Numbered from the stretch's first letter, positions 1 to 10,037 are shown. The stretch: 64,000 nt of DNA from Novosphingobium sp. FSW06-99 (GCF_001519065.1 NZ_KQ954256.1:261432-325431); one strand, 5' to 3'. Made by a program: numbers and translations. The notes: generated by a model from the letters alone, not told the origin.

Positions 1-251
1 AAGCGAGCGTGTTCGGCCTGCCGCACGAGCTTTACGGCGAAGTTCCGGCGGTGGTCTATCTGGCCAAGCCGGGCACCAGCCTTGATGGCGAAGCGCTGCG
101 TGCCTGGCTGGCGGACCGAATCGCCGCGTTCAAGATCCCGGTCAAATTCTGGCAGGTGACCACCCCGCTGCCGCGGCTGGGCACTGAAAAGGTTGATAAA
201 CGCGCACTCCGCGAAACCTACCAGCGCGAATGGGCAGAGACTGGTAAGTGA
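1..251 (+). CDS. Acyl-CoA synthetase (AMP-binding), C-terminal fragment
   Basis: Only the last 80 or so residues lie in the window; the start is upstream of base 1. The fragment matches the mobile C-terminal domain of the ANL (AMP-forming ligase) superfamily, with FKIPVKFWQVTTPLPRLGT followed by EKVDKRALRE. In this family the lysine of that last motif (usually GTGK, here GTEK) contacts the adenylate during acid activation. The enzyme would convert a carboxylic acid to an acyl-CoA using ATP; the substrate cannot be judged from the tail. The open frame enters the window at base 3 and ends 21 bases before glnD. Confidence 0.8.
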   Translation, partial: ASVFGLPHELYGEVPAVVYLAKPGTSLDGEALRAWLADRIAAFKIPVKFWQVTTPLPRLGTEKVDKRALRETYQREWAETGK

Positions 252-272
252 TCATGCGCTAAGGGTGGCGGC

Positions 273-3026
273 ATGCTGCCCCGGATTGCCAACCAGCGTG
301 CGATCATCGATCGACGTGCCCTTGCCGATGATATCACTGCGCTGGTCGCCCAGCGTGGCGATGCCGCGCAGGCGCGTGCGACGATTGTCGAAATGTTGCG
401 CGCCAGCCTGGCGGCGGGCCGTGAAGAGCTGGTGCGGCGGCTGGCGCTGCACCCCTCGCACGGTACCGAATGTGTCGAGGGACAGGCCTTCCTGATCGAC
501 CAACTGGTGCGCGTGATCCACGATCATGTGGTGGCGCGGGTCTATCCGGCGCGCAACCGGTCGACCGGCGAACGCATCGCGATCGTCGCGGTGGGCGGCT
601 ATGGCCGGGGCGAAATGGCCCCGCATTCGGATGTCGATATCGCCTTTGTCACGCCCAACAAGCCGACCGCCTGGTGCGAACAGGTGATCGAGGCGATGCT
701 TTATTTCCTGTGGGATCTGGGGCTGAAGATCGGGCATTCGACTCGCTCGCTCGACGATCTGGTGCGCCAGGCCAAGGCTGATCTGACCATCCGCACTGCC
801 TTGCTCGAAGGGCGCTATGTGTGGGGTGACCGGCCCTTGCACGAAGAGGCCCAGCGCCGGTTCTGGACCGATGTCGCCGCCGGGACCGAGCGGCAGTTCG
901 TCGCGCAGAAGCTGGCCGAACGCAACGAACGGCACAAACGGCTGGGTGACAGCCGCTATGTCGTCGAACCCAATGTCAAGGAAGGCAAAGGGGGCCTGCG
1001 CGATCTGCACACGCTGTACTGGATCGGCAAATATATCCACAAAGTGCGCGATCCGTCGGAACTGGTCGATGTCGGGCTGTTGACCGGGATCGAATATCGC
1101 GCGTTCCGCCGCGCGGAAAATTTCTTCTGGGCGGTGCGCTGCCATCTGCACATCATCACCCGCAGACCCGAAGACCGGCTGACGTTTGATCTGCAACGCG
1201 AGGTGGCGCTGCGCATGAACTTTGCCGACCGCCCGGGCAAGAGCGCGGTCGAACGGTTCATGCAACTGTTCTTTCTTCACGCACGCCAGGTGGGGTCGTT
1301 GACCGGGGTGTTCCTGGCGCAGCTCGACGAACAGTGGGCGACGCAGCGGCTGGGCTTTTTTGCCAAGCTGCGCGCGCGGCGGCGGGCGCGGCGCAAGATC
1401 GGGGTGTTCACCATCATCGCTGACAAGATCGCCGCCGGAGGGGACGATTTCTTTGCGCAGGACCCGGTGCGGCTGATCGAGCTGTTCCATGTTGCCGACC
1501 GCGAAGGGATGGAAATCCATCCCGAAACGATGCGCCAGGCGCATCGCGATGCCGGGCTGATCGATGCCGCGGTGCGGCGCGATCCGCGCGCCAACCAGTT
1601 GTTCATGGATATCCTGACCAGCCGCCGTGATCCCGAAACGGTGCTGCGCTGGATGAGCGAGGCGGGCGTGTTCGGCCGCTTCGTGCCCGATTTCGGCCGG
1701 GTCGTGGCGCAGATGCAGTTCGACATGTACCACCATTACACCGTCGACGAGCACACCATCCGCGCAATCGGCCTGCTGGCGCGGATCGAACGGGGCGAGG
1801 AAAGCACCGTGCACCCGCTGGCCAGCGCGATGATCGGGCGGATCGTATCGCGCCGGGCGCTCTATGTCGCCACGCTGCTGCACGACATTGCCAAAGGGCG
1901 GCAGGGCGATCATTCGGTGCTGGGTGCCGAAGTTGCGTTCAAGCTGTGTCCCCGGCTGGGACTGAACCCGGCCGAAACCGAAATGGTCGCATGGCTGGTG
2001 CGCTGGCACTTGCTGATGAGCGCGACCGCGTTCAAGCGCGATCTGGCCGATTACAAGACGATCGCCGACTTTGCCGGGCAAGTGCAAAGCGTCGAACGGC
2101 TGCGCCTGCTGCTGCTGCTGACGGTGGTCGATATCCGCGCGGTGGGTCCGGGCATCTGGAATTCGTGGAAGCGCCAGTTGCTGGGCGATCTTTACGAATT
2201 GACCCACGACATGCTGCGGCTGGGGCACAAGCAATATGGCCGCGCCGAACGCATCGCCGCCAAGAAAAAGGCGGTCGCCGCGATCCTGAAGGAACGCGAC
2301 GCGCTGATCGGCACGGTCGGCACCAAGCTGATCGATGCCTACTGGATCGCCGAGCCCGAAGACATCATCGCGATGAACCTGCAACAGCTCGACATCGCGC
2401 TCGACGAGCCGTTGTCGGTAGAGGCGCGCTATTACCCCGCGCGCGGGGCCACGCTGGTCACAGTGATCGCCGCCGACCATCCAGGGCTGTTCTATCGCAT
2501 CGCCGGGGGCATCCATCTGGCCGGGGGCAACATCATCGATGCGCGCATCCACACCGCGCGCAACGGCGTGGCGGTCGACAATTTCCTGGTGCAGGACCCG
2601 CTGGGCCGCCCGCTGAACGAGGCGGTGCAGATCGCCCGGCTGAAGACCGCGATTGCCGATGCGCTGGCCAACAAAGTCAAACTGTCGCCCAAACTGGCCG
2701 CGCGGCCGCTGGCGCGCACGCGTGCAGAGGCGTTTGTCGTCCACCCCATCGTGATTTTCGACAACACCGCGTCCGACCGGTTTACCGTGATCGAGGTCGG
2801 CGCGCTCGACCGGCCCGCGCTGCTCAGCCGTCTGGCGCGCGCGCTGTTCGAGGCGCGGTTGATGGTCCATTCGGCGCATATTGCAACGTATGGCGAACGC
2901 GCGGTCGACACGTTCTATGTGACCGATGTGCTGGGCAGCAAAGTCACCGGCGAGACGCGGCTGCGCACGATCGAGCGCCGCCTGATCGAGGCCGCGGGCG
3001 ACGCCGATATCAAGGCGGCGGCGTAA
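273..3026 (+). CDS. glnD: PII uridylyltransferase / uridylyl-removing enzyme
   Basis: A 917-residue protein with the full GlnD layout. The nucleotidyltransferase domain shows GGYGRGEMAPHSDVDIAF near residues 107–125, with the two metal-binding Asp. An HD domain (LLHDIAKGRQGDHS, about residues 533–546) removes UMP. Two C-terminal ACT domains, about 722–800 and 837–917, sense glutamine. GlnD attaches UMP to Tyr51 of PII proteins when nitrogen is scarce and removes it when glutamine is plentiful; a PII target (glnK) lies at 21.7 kb. The start at 273 follows an AAGGGTGG ribosome-binding sequence. Length is normal for alphaproteobacterial GlnD. Confidence 0.97.
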   Translation: MLPRIANQRAIIDRRALADDITALVAQRGDAAQARATIVEMLRASLAAGREELVRRLALHPSHGTECVEGQAFLIDQLVRVIHDHVVARVYPARNRSTGERIAIVAVGGYGRGEMAPHSDVDIAFVTPNKPTAWCEQVIEAMLYFLWDLGLKIGHSTRSLDDLVRQAKADLTIRTALLEGRYVWGDRPLHEEAQRRFWTDVAAGTERQFVAQKLAERNERHKRLGDSRYVVEPNVKEGKGGLRDLHTLYWIGKYIHKVRDPSELVDVGLLTGIEYRAFRRAENFFWAVRCHLHIITRRPEDRLTFDLQREVALRMNFADRPGKSAVERFMQLFFLHARQVGSLTGVFLAQLDEQWATQRLGFFAKLRARRRARRKIGVFTIIADKIAAGGDDFFAQDPVRLIELFHVADREGMEIHPETMRQAHRDAGLIDAAVRRDPRANQLFMDILTSRRDPETVLRWMSEAGVFGRFVPDFGRVVAQMQFDMYHHYTVDEHTIRAIGLLARIERGEESTVHPLASAMIGRIVSRRALYVATLLHDIAKGRQGDHSVLGAEVAFKLCPRLGLNPAETEMVAWLVRWHLLMSATAFKRDLADYKTIADFAGQVQSVERLRLLLLLTVVDIRAVGPGIWNSWKRQLLGDLYELTHDMLRLGHKQYGRAERIAAKKKAVAAILKERDALIGTVGTKLIDAYWIAEPEDIIAMNLQQLDIALDEPLSVEARYYPARGATLVTVIAADHPGLFYRIAGGIHLAGGNIIDARIHTARNGVAVDNFLVQDPLGRPLNEAVQIARLKTAIADALANKVKLSPKLAARPLARTRAEAFVVHPIVIFDNTASDRFTVIEVGALDRPALLSRLARALFEARLMVHSAHIATYGERAVDTFYVTDVLGSKVTGETRLRTIERRLIEAAGDADIKAAA

Positions 3027-3063
3027 CGCTGGCAATTGCGGGCGCGCCGCGTATCATCGCGCG

Positions 3064-3624
3064 ATGACCGATGCACACTATCTTGGCGGTTCGATTCTGC
3101 TGGCGATGCCGGGCATGGGCGACTCGCGTTTCGACCATGCCGTGATCGCCATGTGCGTCCATGATGCCAATGGCGCGCTGGGCATTGGCGTCGGCGCAAT
3201 CCATCCCGGCGTCACCCTGCACGGTCTGTTGCGGGATCTCGGTATCAAGCCGGGGCTCGCGCCGGATGCCCCGATCCACGCCGGGGGGCCAGTCGAACAG
3301 CAGCGCGGCTTTGTGCTCCACAGCGCGACATGGGACGCGCCCGGGACAATGCCGGTGTCGCCGCAATGGAGTCTGAGCGCCTCGCTCGATGTGCTGCGGG
3401 CGATTGCCGACGGGACGGGGCCGGAGCGCTGGCTGGTGGCGTTGGGCTATGCCGGCTGGGGCGCCGGGCAGTTGGAAGGCGAAATGCGCCAGCACGGCTG
3501 GTATGCGGCGGCAGGCCGGTCCGCGATCCTGTTCGACACCCCGCACGAAACACGCTGGCATGCCACCTGGCGCGCCGAAGGGATCGACCCCGCGCACCTG
3601 GTTGCGGCGACCGGGCGGGCCTGA
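3064..3624 (+). CDS. YqgE/AlgH family protein (UPF0301)
   Basis: A 186-residue protein opening with YLGGSILLAMPGMGDSRFDH, the typical N-terminus of the YqgE/AlgH family, and containing the family's GYAGWGAGQLEGE motif near residues 130–142. The molecular role of the family is not settled; AlgH affects alginate regulation in Pseudomonas. It begins 37 bases after glnD and may share its transcript. Its stop codon directly abuts that of the convergent gltX, with no intergenic space. Confidence 0.9.
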   Translation: MTDAHYLGGSILLAMPGMGDSRFDHAVIAMCVHDANGALGIGVGAIHPGVTLHGLLRDLGIKPGLAPDAPIHAGGPVEQQRGFVLHSATWDAPGTMPVSPQWSLSASLDVLRAIADGTGPERWLVALGYAGWGAGQLEGEMRQHGWYAAAGRSAILFDTPHETRWHATWRAEGIDPAHLVAATGRA

Positions 3625-4953
3625 TCAGCCAGCCAGACGGCGGAGCGCCGCTTCGCGGCCGATCAGCGGCAGCAGTGCCTTCATGTCCGGGCCGTGGTCC
3701 ATGCCGGTCAGCGCACGGCGCAGCGGCGCGAACAAGTCCTTGCCCTTGCGCCCGGTCGCCTCTTTCAGCGCGGCGGTCAAAGCGCTCCACGGGTCGGTGG
3801 ACCAATCGAGCGTGGCGGCGATCCCGGCCGCTGCATCCAGATAGTTGCGCGTTTCGGTGTCTGTTGCGGGTGCGACGATCGGCCCGGTGATCACCTGCCA
3901 CCAGTCGGCGGCCTGCGCCACGCGGTCGAGATTGGGGCGGATGGCCAGCCAGGCCACTTCGTCCATCCCCTGCGGCAGGCGATCGGCAACCGCCGCAAAG
4001 GGCAGGCGGTGGATCACGCCTGCGTTGATGCGATCAAGCTCTGCCTCATCAAACCGCGCCGGGGCCCGGCCAAACCGCGACAGATCGAACGCGGCGGCAA
4101 GATCGGCGGGATCGAGCGTGGCATCGACCGGATCGGCAGTGCCTAGCCGCGCCAGCAGCGCAATGATCGCCTGTGGCTCGATCCCCGCCTCGCGCATGTC
4201 GGCAACGCCGAGCGAACCCAACCGCTTCGACAGCTTGCCCTCCGCCCCGGTCAGCAGCGCGGCATGGGCAAAGCGCGGCACGGCGGCGCCCAGTGCGGTG
4301 AACATCTGCACTTGCGTGGCGGTGTTCGACACATGGTCTTCACCGCGCAGCACGTCGGTTACGCCCATCTCGACATCGTCGATCACGCTGGGCAGCATAT
4401 AGAGCCAGGTGCCGTCGGCGCGGCGCACCACCGGATCGGACATCTGGCGCGGGTCGAACGCCTGGGCCCCGCGAATGCCGTCGTTCCATGCGATCGGCGT
4501 GTCGTGGTCGAGCAGGAACCGCCAGTGCGGCGCCTCGCCCGCGGCGGCGCGCGCGGCATGGTCGGCCTCGGTCAAGGCGAGCGCGGCGCGGTCATAGATC
4601 GGCGGCAGCCCGCGCGACAACAGCACCTTGCGCCGCAGATCAAGCTCGGCCTGCGTTTCATAGCAGCGATAAACGCGCCCTTGCGCGATCAGCCGCGCAA
4701 ACGCCGCCTCATAGATAGCAAAGCGTGCCGACTGGCGTTGCTCGGCATCGGTGTCGAGCCCCAGCCAGGCCAGATCCGCACGGATCGCCACGACATGTTC
4801 CTCGCGGCTGCGCGCGGCATCGGTGTCGTCGATGCGCAGCAGGAACGTGCCGCCGTGACGACGCGCCAGCAGCCAGTTGTGCAGCGCGGTACGGATATTG
4901 CCGACATGCAGCCGACCAGTGGGCGAAGGGGCGAAGCGGGTGACGACGGTCAT
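3625..4953 (-). CDS. gltX: Glutamate–tRNA ligase (short form)
   Basis: The start is placed at 4953 because the protein then begins MTVVTRFAPSPTGRLHVGNI, the usual class I GluRS opening with the HIGH-type motif (RLHVGN); the longer open frame adds 48 atypical Arg-rich residues. The KMSKS-type motif is GKLSKRLG. At 442 residues it is somewhat shorter than many GluRS (about 470–490). It charges tRNA-Glu with glutamate for translation and tetrapyrrole synthesis. Many alphaproteobacteria carry two gltX genes and form Gln-tRNA via GatCAB; whether a second copy exists here cannot be seen. Confidence 0.93.
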   Translation of the reverse strand: MTVVTRFAPSPTGRLHVGNIRTALHNWLLARRHGGTFLLRIDDTDAARSREEHVVAIRADLAWLGLDTDAEQRQSARFAIYEAAFARLIAQGRVYRCYETQAELDLRRKVLLSRGLPPIYDRAALALTEADHAARAAAGEAPHWRFLLDHDTPIAWNDGIRGAQAFDPRQMSDPVVRRADGTWLYMLPSVIDDVEMGVTDVLRGEDHVSNTATQVQMFTALGAAVPRFAHAALLTGAEGKLSKRLGSLGVADMREAGIEPQAIIALLARLGTADPVDATLDPADLAAAFDLSRFGRAPARFDEAELDRINAGVIHRLPFAAVADRLPQGMDEVAWLAIRPNLDRVAQAADWWQVITGPIVAPATDTETRNYLDAAAGIAATLDWSTDPWSALTAALKEATGRKGKDLFAPLRRALTGMDHGPDMKALLPLIGREAALRRLAG

Positions 4954-4969
4954 CCCTGCCCTATAGCGG

Positions 4970-5419
4970 TCAACCCGCGAACGGCAACAGCGCGACCGCG
5001 TGCAGCGTTGCCTGATAGAGCGCCTCGTGCCGATCGGCGCGCACGAAGCCTGCGATCTGGTCGGCAAATCCGGCGTGATCCGCGCGGCGCGCGGCAAGGG
5101 CCAGCGCGGCCAGCGTGGCTTCGTCGGGGGTCAGCCGGGTGCAGCAGGGGCGCGCCACGCCAAACGCTTCGGGCCAGACCTGGGTGACCGTACGAAGCAG
5201 GCCGTCGATCGCGGTGGCGGCTTCGACATTGCCATAACGGCGCGCCAGATCGGGCAGCGGATCGCGCCCCGCGCGTTCGAACAGCGCGGCCAGACGCGTC
5301 GCCACCACCAGTTCGGCAGCGACCAGCGGCAGCGCGCGCAGATCACCGGGCCGGGCCAGCGCGGCGATGGTGGCCCGCGCCGGATTGGCCGCGTGCGAAG
5401 GCGGGATGGAAGGCGGCAT
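4970..5419 (-). CDS. Small uncharacterised protein, possibly DUF6628-like, behind Fur-like sites
   Basis: A 149-residue soluble protein of no certain function. The start MPPSIPPSHAANP at 5419 is preferred over 5479, because 5479 would place both operator-like palindromes inside the coding region. A Cys pair in GVARPCCTRLTPDEATLAAL (about residues 97–116) resembles small proteins of sphingomonads grouped as DUF6628; I recall that resemblance and have not verified it. It ends 16 bases upstream of gltX on the same strand and could be co-transcribed with it. The upstream Fur-like palindromes suggest iron-dependent expression. Confidence 0.6.
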   Translation of the reverse strand: MPPSIPPSHAANPARATIAALARPGDLRALPLVAAELVVATRLAALFERAGRDPLPDLARRYGNVEAATAIDGLLRTVTQVWPEAFGVARPCCTRLTPDEATLAALALAARRADHAGFADQIAGFVRADRHEALYQATLHAVALLPFAG

Positions 5420-5435
5420 CGGGCAATCTCCATTT

Positions 5436-5452
5436 TTGCGAACGATTCGCAA
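5436..5452. promoter_or_regulatory. Perfect palindrome TTGCGAA-CGA-TTCGCAA, Fur/Irr-like operator
   Basis: A perfect 7-3-7 inverted repeat lying 17–33 bases upstream of the chosen start of the minus-strand gene at 4970–5419. Its right part ATTCGCAA recurs exactly in the Fur-like box at 5478, suggesting two sites for one regulator. Placement over the expected core promoter fits a repressor site. The regulator's identity is inferred. Confidence 0.5.
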
Positions 5453-5477
5453 GTTATGATGCGCAAGGCCGTCGGTC

Positions 5478-5490
5478 AATGATAATCATT
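5478..5490. promoter_or_regulatory. Fur-box-like site AATGATAATCATT
   Basis: AATGATAATCATT is the central 13 bases of the classical 19-base Fur box (GATAATGATAATCATTATC); about 15 of the 19 positions match when flanks are included. It lies between the divergent small gene (start 5419) and the M28 peptidase (start about 5606), so it could control either. Assignment rests on the consensus only. Confidence 0.6.
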
Positions 5491-5605
5491 CGCAACAAGA
5501 CGCGGGCGACTACCCTCGTCGACCGGTTGCGCCCACCCGCAAGCCGTGTACTCTGAAACCATCATGCCGGTGCGCCCGTCTGCGCCTGCAGCCGACGAAA
5601 GGACG

Positions 5606-7219
5606 ATGCCGATGATCTTGCGCGTGCTGGCCACCTCGATTGTGGCGCTGGCGATCGCCGCCCCCGCCCTGGCCGAACCGGCGCAGGACCCCGCCATCGC
5701 GAAAATCATCGACGAAGGCATGCAGCGCAGCGAGGTGATGAAGACCGCCTCGGCGCTGTTCGACGGTATCGGCCCGCGCCTGACCAATTCGGACAACCAG
5801 CGCAAGGCGCAGGCCTGGGCGATCGCCCTGCTCAAAAGCTATGGCCTGGCCAATGTTCACGAAGAACCGTTCCATTTCGGGCTCGGCTGGAATCTCGACA
5901 GCTATGCCGTCAACATGGTTACCCCGCGCAAACTGGCGCTGACGGTGATCCCGATCGCCTGGTCACCGCCGACCGAGGGCACGCTGACCGCGCCGGTGAT
6001 CGTCGCGCCGATGTCGAAGGAAGAACACCTAGCCCGGTGGAAGGGCAAGCTGACGGGCAAGATCGTGCTCATCTCGATGCCCGGCGAAACCAGCGAGAGC
6101 AAGGATGCGGTGTTCCAGCGCTACACCGACAAGGATATCGCGGAATTTGACCACTATGATCAGCCCGTGTTCGATCCGCTGACCAAACCGCGCTGGCTCA
6201 AATCGCTGATGTTCGCCGAACGGGCCGCCGCCTTTGCCAAAGCCGAAGGCGCCGTGGCGGTGGTGACAATGGCCTATCGCGATGGCAAACTGGTGTCGGG
6301 CGAGGGCTATCACTTTCAGCCAGGCCATACCCTGGCCCTGCCGGCGGTGCAGATGGCGCAGGAGGATTACCGCCGGCTGGTGCGGCTGGCCGCAACCGGC
6401 ACGGCGCCGCAATTGAGCGTGACGGTGGCCGCGCATTATGATGACAGGCATCTGGATGCCACCAACATCATCGCCGAAATTCCCGGCAGCGATCCCAAGG
6501 CAGGGGTGGTCATGGCCGGGGCCCATTTCGACAGCTGGATCGCCGCCGACGGCGCCAACGACAATGGCGCGGGCTCGGTCGCGCTGATCGAGGCGGCGCG
6601 CCTGATCCAGAAACTGGGGATCAAGCCGCGTCGCACCATCCGTTTTGCGCTGTGGGCTGGCGAAGAGCAGGGTTTGCTGGGTAGTGAGGCCTATGTCTCC
6701 CAGCATTTTGCCACGCGCGCAATCGACCCGGCGTTGACCGGGATCGAGGCTTATCTGGCGTGGGACAAGGCTTTCCCGATCACGCCGAAGCCCGAATATG
6801 CTACGCTCAAGGCCTATTTCAATGTCGACAACGGCTCGGGCAAGCTGCGCGGGATCTATACCGAGGGCAATCCGGGGGTGAACGCGTTGCTGGGCGATTG
6901 GCTGGCGCCGTTCAAATCGATGGGCGCGGGCGCACTGGTTGCCAGCAAGACCCATGGCACCGATCATGAAAGTTATCAGGCGCTGGGGCTCAACGGCTAT
7001 CAGTTCATCCAGGACCCGCTCGATTACGAAACGCGCGTGCACCATTCGACGCTCGATACGCTCGACCACATGCGCGCCGACGACATGCGCCAGATCTCTG
7101 TGGTCTGGGCCGGTGTGCTGTGGCAGGCCGCGACCAGCGACAAGGACCTGCCACACCCGCCGCTGCCCACTCAGCCGGTGCCGACCGACCCATTCAAGGT
7201 CGCCGATCCCGACGATTGA
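5606..7219 (+). CDS. Secreted M28-family zinc metallopeptidase
   Basis: About 537 residues. A signal peptide MILRVLATSIVALAIAAPALA supports a start at 5606 or, with better spacing from the AAAGGA at 5597, at 5612. The catalytic domain shows M28 zinc ligands: GAHFDSW near residue 305, the bridging Asp in ANDNGAGSVAL, and WAGEEQGLLGSEAY near 350 with the catalytic Glu pair. A PA-type insert probably occupies residues 125–260. Such enzymes are exported amino- or carboxypeptidases; the substrate is unknown. A Fur-like box lies upstream. Confidence 0.88.
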   Translation: MPMILRVLATSIVALAIAAPALAEPAQDPAIAKIIDEGMQRSEVMKTASALFDGIGPRLTNSDNQRKAQAWAIALLKSYGLANVHEEPFHFGLGWNLDSYAVNMVTPRKLALTVIPIAWSPPTEGTLTAPVIVAPMSKEEHLARWKGKLTGKIVLISMPGETSESKDAVFQRYTDKDIAEFDHYDQPVFDPLTKPRWLKSLMFAERAAAFAKAEGAVAVVTMAYRDGKLVSGEGYHFQPGHTLALPAVQMAQEDYRRLVRLAATGTAPQLSVTVAAHYDDRHLDATNIIAEIPGSDPKAGVVMAGAHFDSWIAADGANDNGAGSVALIEAARLIQKLGIKPRRTIRFALWAGEEQGLLGSEAYVSQHFATRAIDPALTGIEAYLAWDKAFPITPKPEYATLKAYFNVDNGSGKLRGIYTEGNPGVNALLGDWLAPFKSMGAGALVASKTHGTDHESYQALGLNGYQFIQDPLDYETRVHHSTLDTLDHMRADDMRQISVVWAGVLWQAATSDKDLPHPPLPTQPVPTDPFKVADPDD

Positions 7220-7234
7220 GCCCGGCGCGCCCGA

Positions 7235-8902
7235 TCAGGCCGTGCGAAATCCGTGGGTGATTGGATAGCGGCGGTCGCGGCCGAAATTGCGTGTGCCCAG
7301 TTTGACGCCCGGCGGGGCCTGGCGGCGCTTGTATTCCGCCAGGTTGACCAGGCGTTCGATGCGTTCGACGGTGGCGCGGTCGTAGCCTTCGGCCACGATC
7401 TGGTCGACGCTGCGTTCCTGTTCGATCAGATCGCCCAGGATGGCATCGAGCACGGCATAGTCGGGCAGCGAATCCGAATCCTTCTGATCGGGTCGCAATT
7501 CGGCGCTGGGCGGCTTGGTGATGATCCGCTGCGGCATCACCGGGGCATCGGGGCCCAGGCCGATCCTGGGCCGTTTGGTGTTGCGCCATGCGGATATCGC
7601 AAACACGGTGGTCTTGTAGGCGTCTTTCAAGGGGTTGTAGCCGCCGTTCATGTCGCCATAGATCGTGGCATAGCCCACGCTCATTTCGCTCTTGTTGCCG
7701 GTGGTGACCAGCATCGGGCCAAACTTGTTCGACAGCGCCATCAGCGTGGTGCCGCGAATGCGCGATTGCAGGTTCTCCTCGGTGATGTCGGGTGCGCGTT
7801 CGGCAAATGCTGGTGCCAGCATCTCGGCAAAGCCTGCCACCGCCGGTTCGATCGGTATCGTATCGAGCCGCGTGCCCAGCAGCGCGGCGCACCCTGCCGC
7901 GTCCTCCAGACTTTCCGCGCTGGTATAGCGGCTGGGCAACATCACGCACCACACCCGTTCGGGGCCCAGCGCATCAACCGCGATCGCGGCGGTGATCGCC
8001 GAATCGATCCCGCCCGACAGGCCCAGCACCACGCCGGGAAAGCGGTTCTTGTCGACATAGTCGCGCAGCGCCAGCACCATTGCGCAATAGATGTCTTCGG
8101 GGTGTTCGGCCAGTTCATGCACTTCGCCCGGCGCACAGCGCCAGCGGTGCCCGTTGCCGACCCGCACACGGTTCCATTCGGTGCGGATCACCGCCTCTTC
8201 CCAATCGGGCGCCTGGATCCACAGCGCACCTTCCGGCCCGACGACAAAGCTGGCCCCGTCGAACACCACTTCATCTTGCCCGCCGACGCGGTTCAGATAG
8301 GCCAGCGGAATGCCGGTATCGATCGCGCGGCGCTTGGCCACGCCATCGATGCGCAGCACGTCCTTGTCGATTTCATAAGGGCTGCCGTTGACGCAGATAA
8401 AGATTTCCGCGCCCAGTTGCGCCAGGTGGCGGCAGACATCGGGGTGCCAGATATCCTCGCAGATCGGCAGGCCAAGCATCACGCCCTTGAACAGCACCGG
8501 TTCAGGCAGCGGCCCGGGCAGGAAATAGCGCTTTTCATCGAAGGTGCCGTAATTGGGCAATTCGTATTTGAAGCGAACGGCGGCAATGCGCCCGCCTTCG
8601 AGCAGCGCAACCCCGTTGTGCAGCGCGCCATCGCGCACGAACACGCTGCCCACCAGCATGGCTGGGCCACCATCGGCGGTATCGGCGGCCAGCTTGTCCA
8701 GTTCCAGCGCCGCGCGCGCAATCAGCGCCGGTTTCTGGATCAGGTCTTCGGGCGGATAGCCGACCAGATGCATTTCGGGAAACACGATCAGATCGCTGTC
8801 GGGCGACTGGGCGCGCACCTGGCGCATCTGCGCGGCGTTGGCGGCAAGATCGCCAACCTGTTGGTTGAGTTGGGCAAGCGTGATGATCAGTCGGTCGGCC
8901 AT
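7235..8902 (-). CDS. nadE: Glutamine-dependent NAD+ synthetase
   Basis: 555 residues from the start [18 protein letters not shown]. The N-terminal nitrilase-type glutaminase domain has the Glu-Lys-Cys triad: [14 protein letters not shown], a Lys in the FDEKRYF segment, and Cys in [13 protein letters not shown]. The C-terminal ATP-pyrophosphatase domain has [10 protein letters not shown]. It makes NAD+ from deamido-NAD+, ATP and glutamine, with ammonia channelled between the domains. It is convergent with the peptidase gene and divergent from prs, which supplies PRPP for NAD synthesis. Confidence 0.97.
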   Translation of the reverse strand: MADRLIITLAQLNQQVGDLAANAAQMRQVRAQSPDSDLIVFPEMHLVGYPPEDLIQKPALIARAALELDKLAADTADGGPAMLVGSVFVRDGALHNGVALLEGGRIAAVRFKYELPNYGTFDEKRYFLPGPLPEPVLFKGVMLGLPICEDIWHPDVCRHLAQLGAEIFICVNGSPYEIDKDVLRIDGVAKRRAIDTGIPLAYLNRVGGQDEVVFDGASFVVGPEGALWIQAPDWEEAVIRTEWNRVRVGNGHRWRCAPGEVHELAEHPEDIYCAMVLALRDYVDKNRFPGVVLGLSGGIDSAITAAIAVDALGPERVWCVMLPSRYTSAESLEDAAGCAALLGTRLDTIPIEPAVAGFAEMLAPAFAERAPDITEENLQSRIRGTTLMALSNKFGPMLVTTGNKSEMSVGYATIYGDMNGGYNPLKDAYKTTVFAISAWRNTKRPRIGLGPDAPVMPQRIITKPPSAELRPDQKDSDSLPDYAVLDAILGDLIEQERSVDQIVAEGYDRATVERIERLVNLAEYKRRQAPPGVKLGTRNFGRDRRYPITHGFRTA

Positions 8903-9101
8903 GGACGACGTCCTACGCGCCAATCGGGCCCCGCATCAAGGGGCTGTCCACCGTTCGTGCCGGTCGAGTATGTTGCAAATGCGTCATCTTGGGCTAAGGC
9001 CCGCGCCAAGAGGTCGCCCGCCGATTCGTGCGGTGTTGCCGGAACGCCCGCGAACGGGCGTCATGGACTTTGGTCAGACAGGGACGAAAGGTGCGCAACC
9101 C

Positions 9102-10037
9102 ATGAAGATCATGTCGGGCAACGGCAACCTGCCGCTTGCGCGGGCGATAGCCGGCTATCTCGAACTGCCGCTGACGGCGGCCTCGGTGCGGCGGTTCGCC
9201 GATGAGGAAGTGTTCGTCGAAATCCACGAAAACGTGCGCGGCGAAGACGTCTTCATCGTCCAGTCGACCAGTTTCCCGGCCAACGACAACCTGCTGGAAC
9301 TGCTGATCTGCATCGATGCGCTGCGCCGCGCCTCGGCCCGCCGGATCACCGCGGTGGTGCCCTATTTCGGCTATGCCCGCCAAGACCGCAAACCGGGCCC
9401 GCGCACGCCGATCTCGGCCAAGCTGGTGGCCAACCTGATCACCACCGCAGGCGCCGATCGCGTGCTGGCGGTTGATCTGCATGCCGGGCAGATCCAGGGC
9501 TTTTTCGACATTCCGACCGACAACCTGTTTGCGGCACCGGTCATGGCCGCCGATATCCAGACCCGTTATGGCGGCGAAGGCCTGATGGTGGTGTCGCCCG
9601 ACGTCGGCGGCGTGGTGCGCGCGCGCGCGCTGGCCAAGCGGCTCGACAACGCGCCGCTGGCGATTGTCGACAAGCGGCGCGACCGTCCCGGACAGTCAGA
9701 AGTGATGAACATTATCGGCGATGTGAAGGGGCGCATGTGCATCCTGATCGATGATATCATCGATTCGGGCGGCACGTTGTGCAACGCGGCGCAGGCGCTG
9801 ATGGATGCAGGGGCCTCGGGCGTTGCGGCCTATATCACCCACGGCGTGCTGTCGGGCGGCGCGGTGGCGCGCGTCGGCAATTCGGCGCTGAAGGAACTGG
9901 TGATCACCGATTCGATCCTGCCGACCGAAGCAACGCGCAATTGCGATCGCATCCGCCTGCTGCCAATCGCCCCGCTGATCGGCGAAGCGGTGCGCCGGAT
10001 CGCCGATGAAAGCTCGGTCAGTTCCCTGTTTGATTGA
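9102..10037 (+). CDS. prs: Ribose-phosphate pyrophosphokinase
   Basis: 311 residues starting [20 protein letters not shown]; longer upstream frames lack family resemblance. Diagnostic segments are [19 protein letters not shown] (the DLHAxQIQGFF motif) and the PRPP-binding loop [12 protein letters not shown]. It transfers pyrophosphate from ATP to ribose 5-phosphate, making PRPP for purine, pyrimidine, histidine, tryptophan and NAD synthesis. The last base of its TGA is the first base of the branched palindrome filling the space before the convergent AraC gene, so the 3' end of its mRNA probably folds into that structure. Confidence 0.97.
   Translation: MKIMSGNGNLPLARAIAGYLELPLTAASVRRFADEEVFVEIHENVRGEDVFIVQSTSFPANDNLLELLICIDALRRASARRITAVVPYFGYARQDRKPGPRTPISAKLVANLITTAGADRVLAVDLHAGQIQGFFDIPTDNLFAAPVMAADIQTRYGGEGLMVVSPDVGGVVRARALAKRLDNAPLAIVDKRRDRPGQSEVMNIIGDVKGRMCILIDDIIDSGGTLCNAAQALMDAGASGVAAYITHGVLSGGAVARVGNSALKELVITDSILPTEATRNCDRIRLLPIAPLIGEAVRRIADESSVSSLFD

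Noticed and set aside
252..3035. 927-codon open frame on the minus strand opposite glnD
   Set aside because: It mirrors glnD, is rich in Arg, His, Gln and Asp-Arg strings typical of antisense frames in GC-rich genes, and has no recognisable domain.
7253..9205. 650-codon plus-strand frame opposite nadE
   Set aside because: Antisense shadow of nadE with low-complexity composition and no domain.
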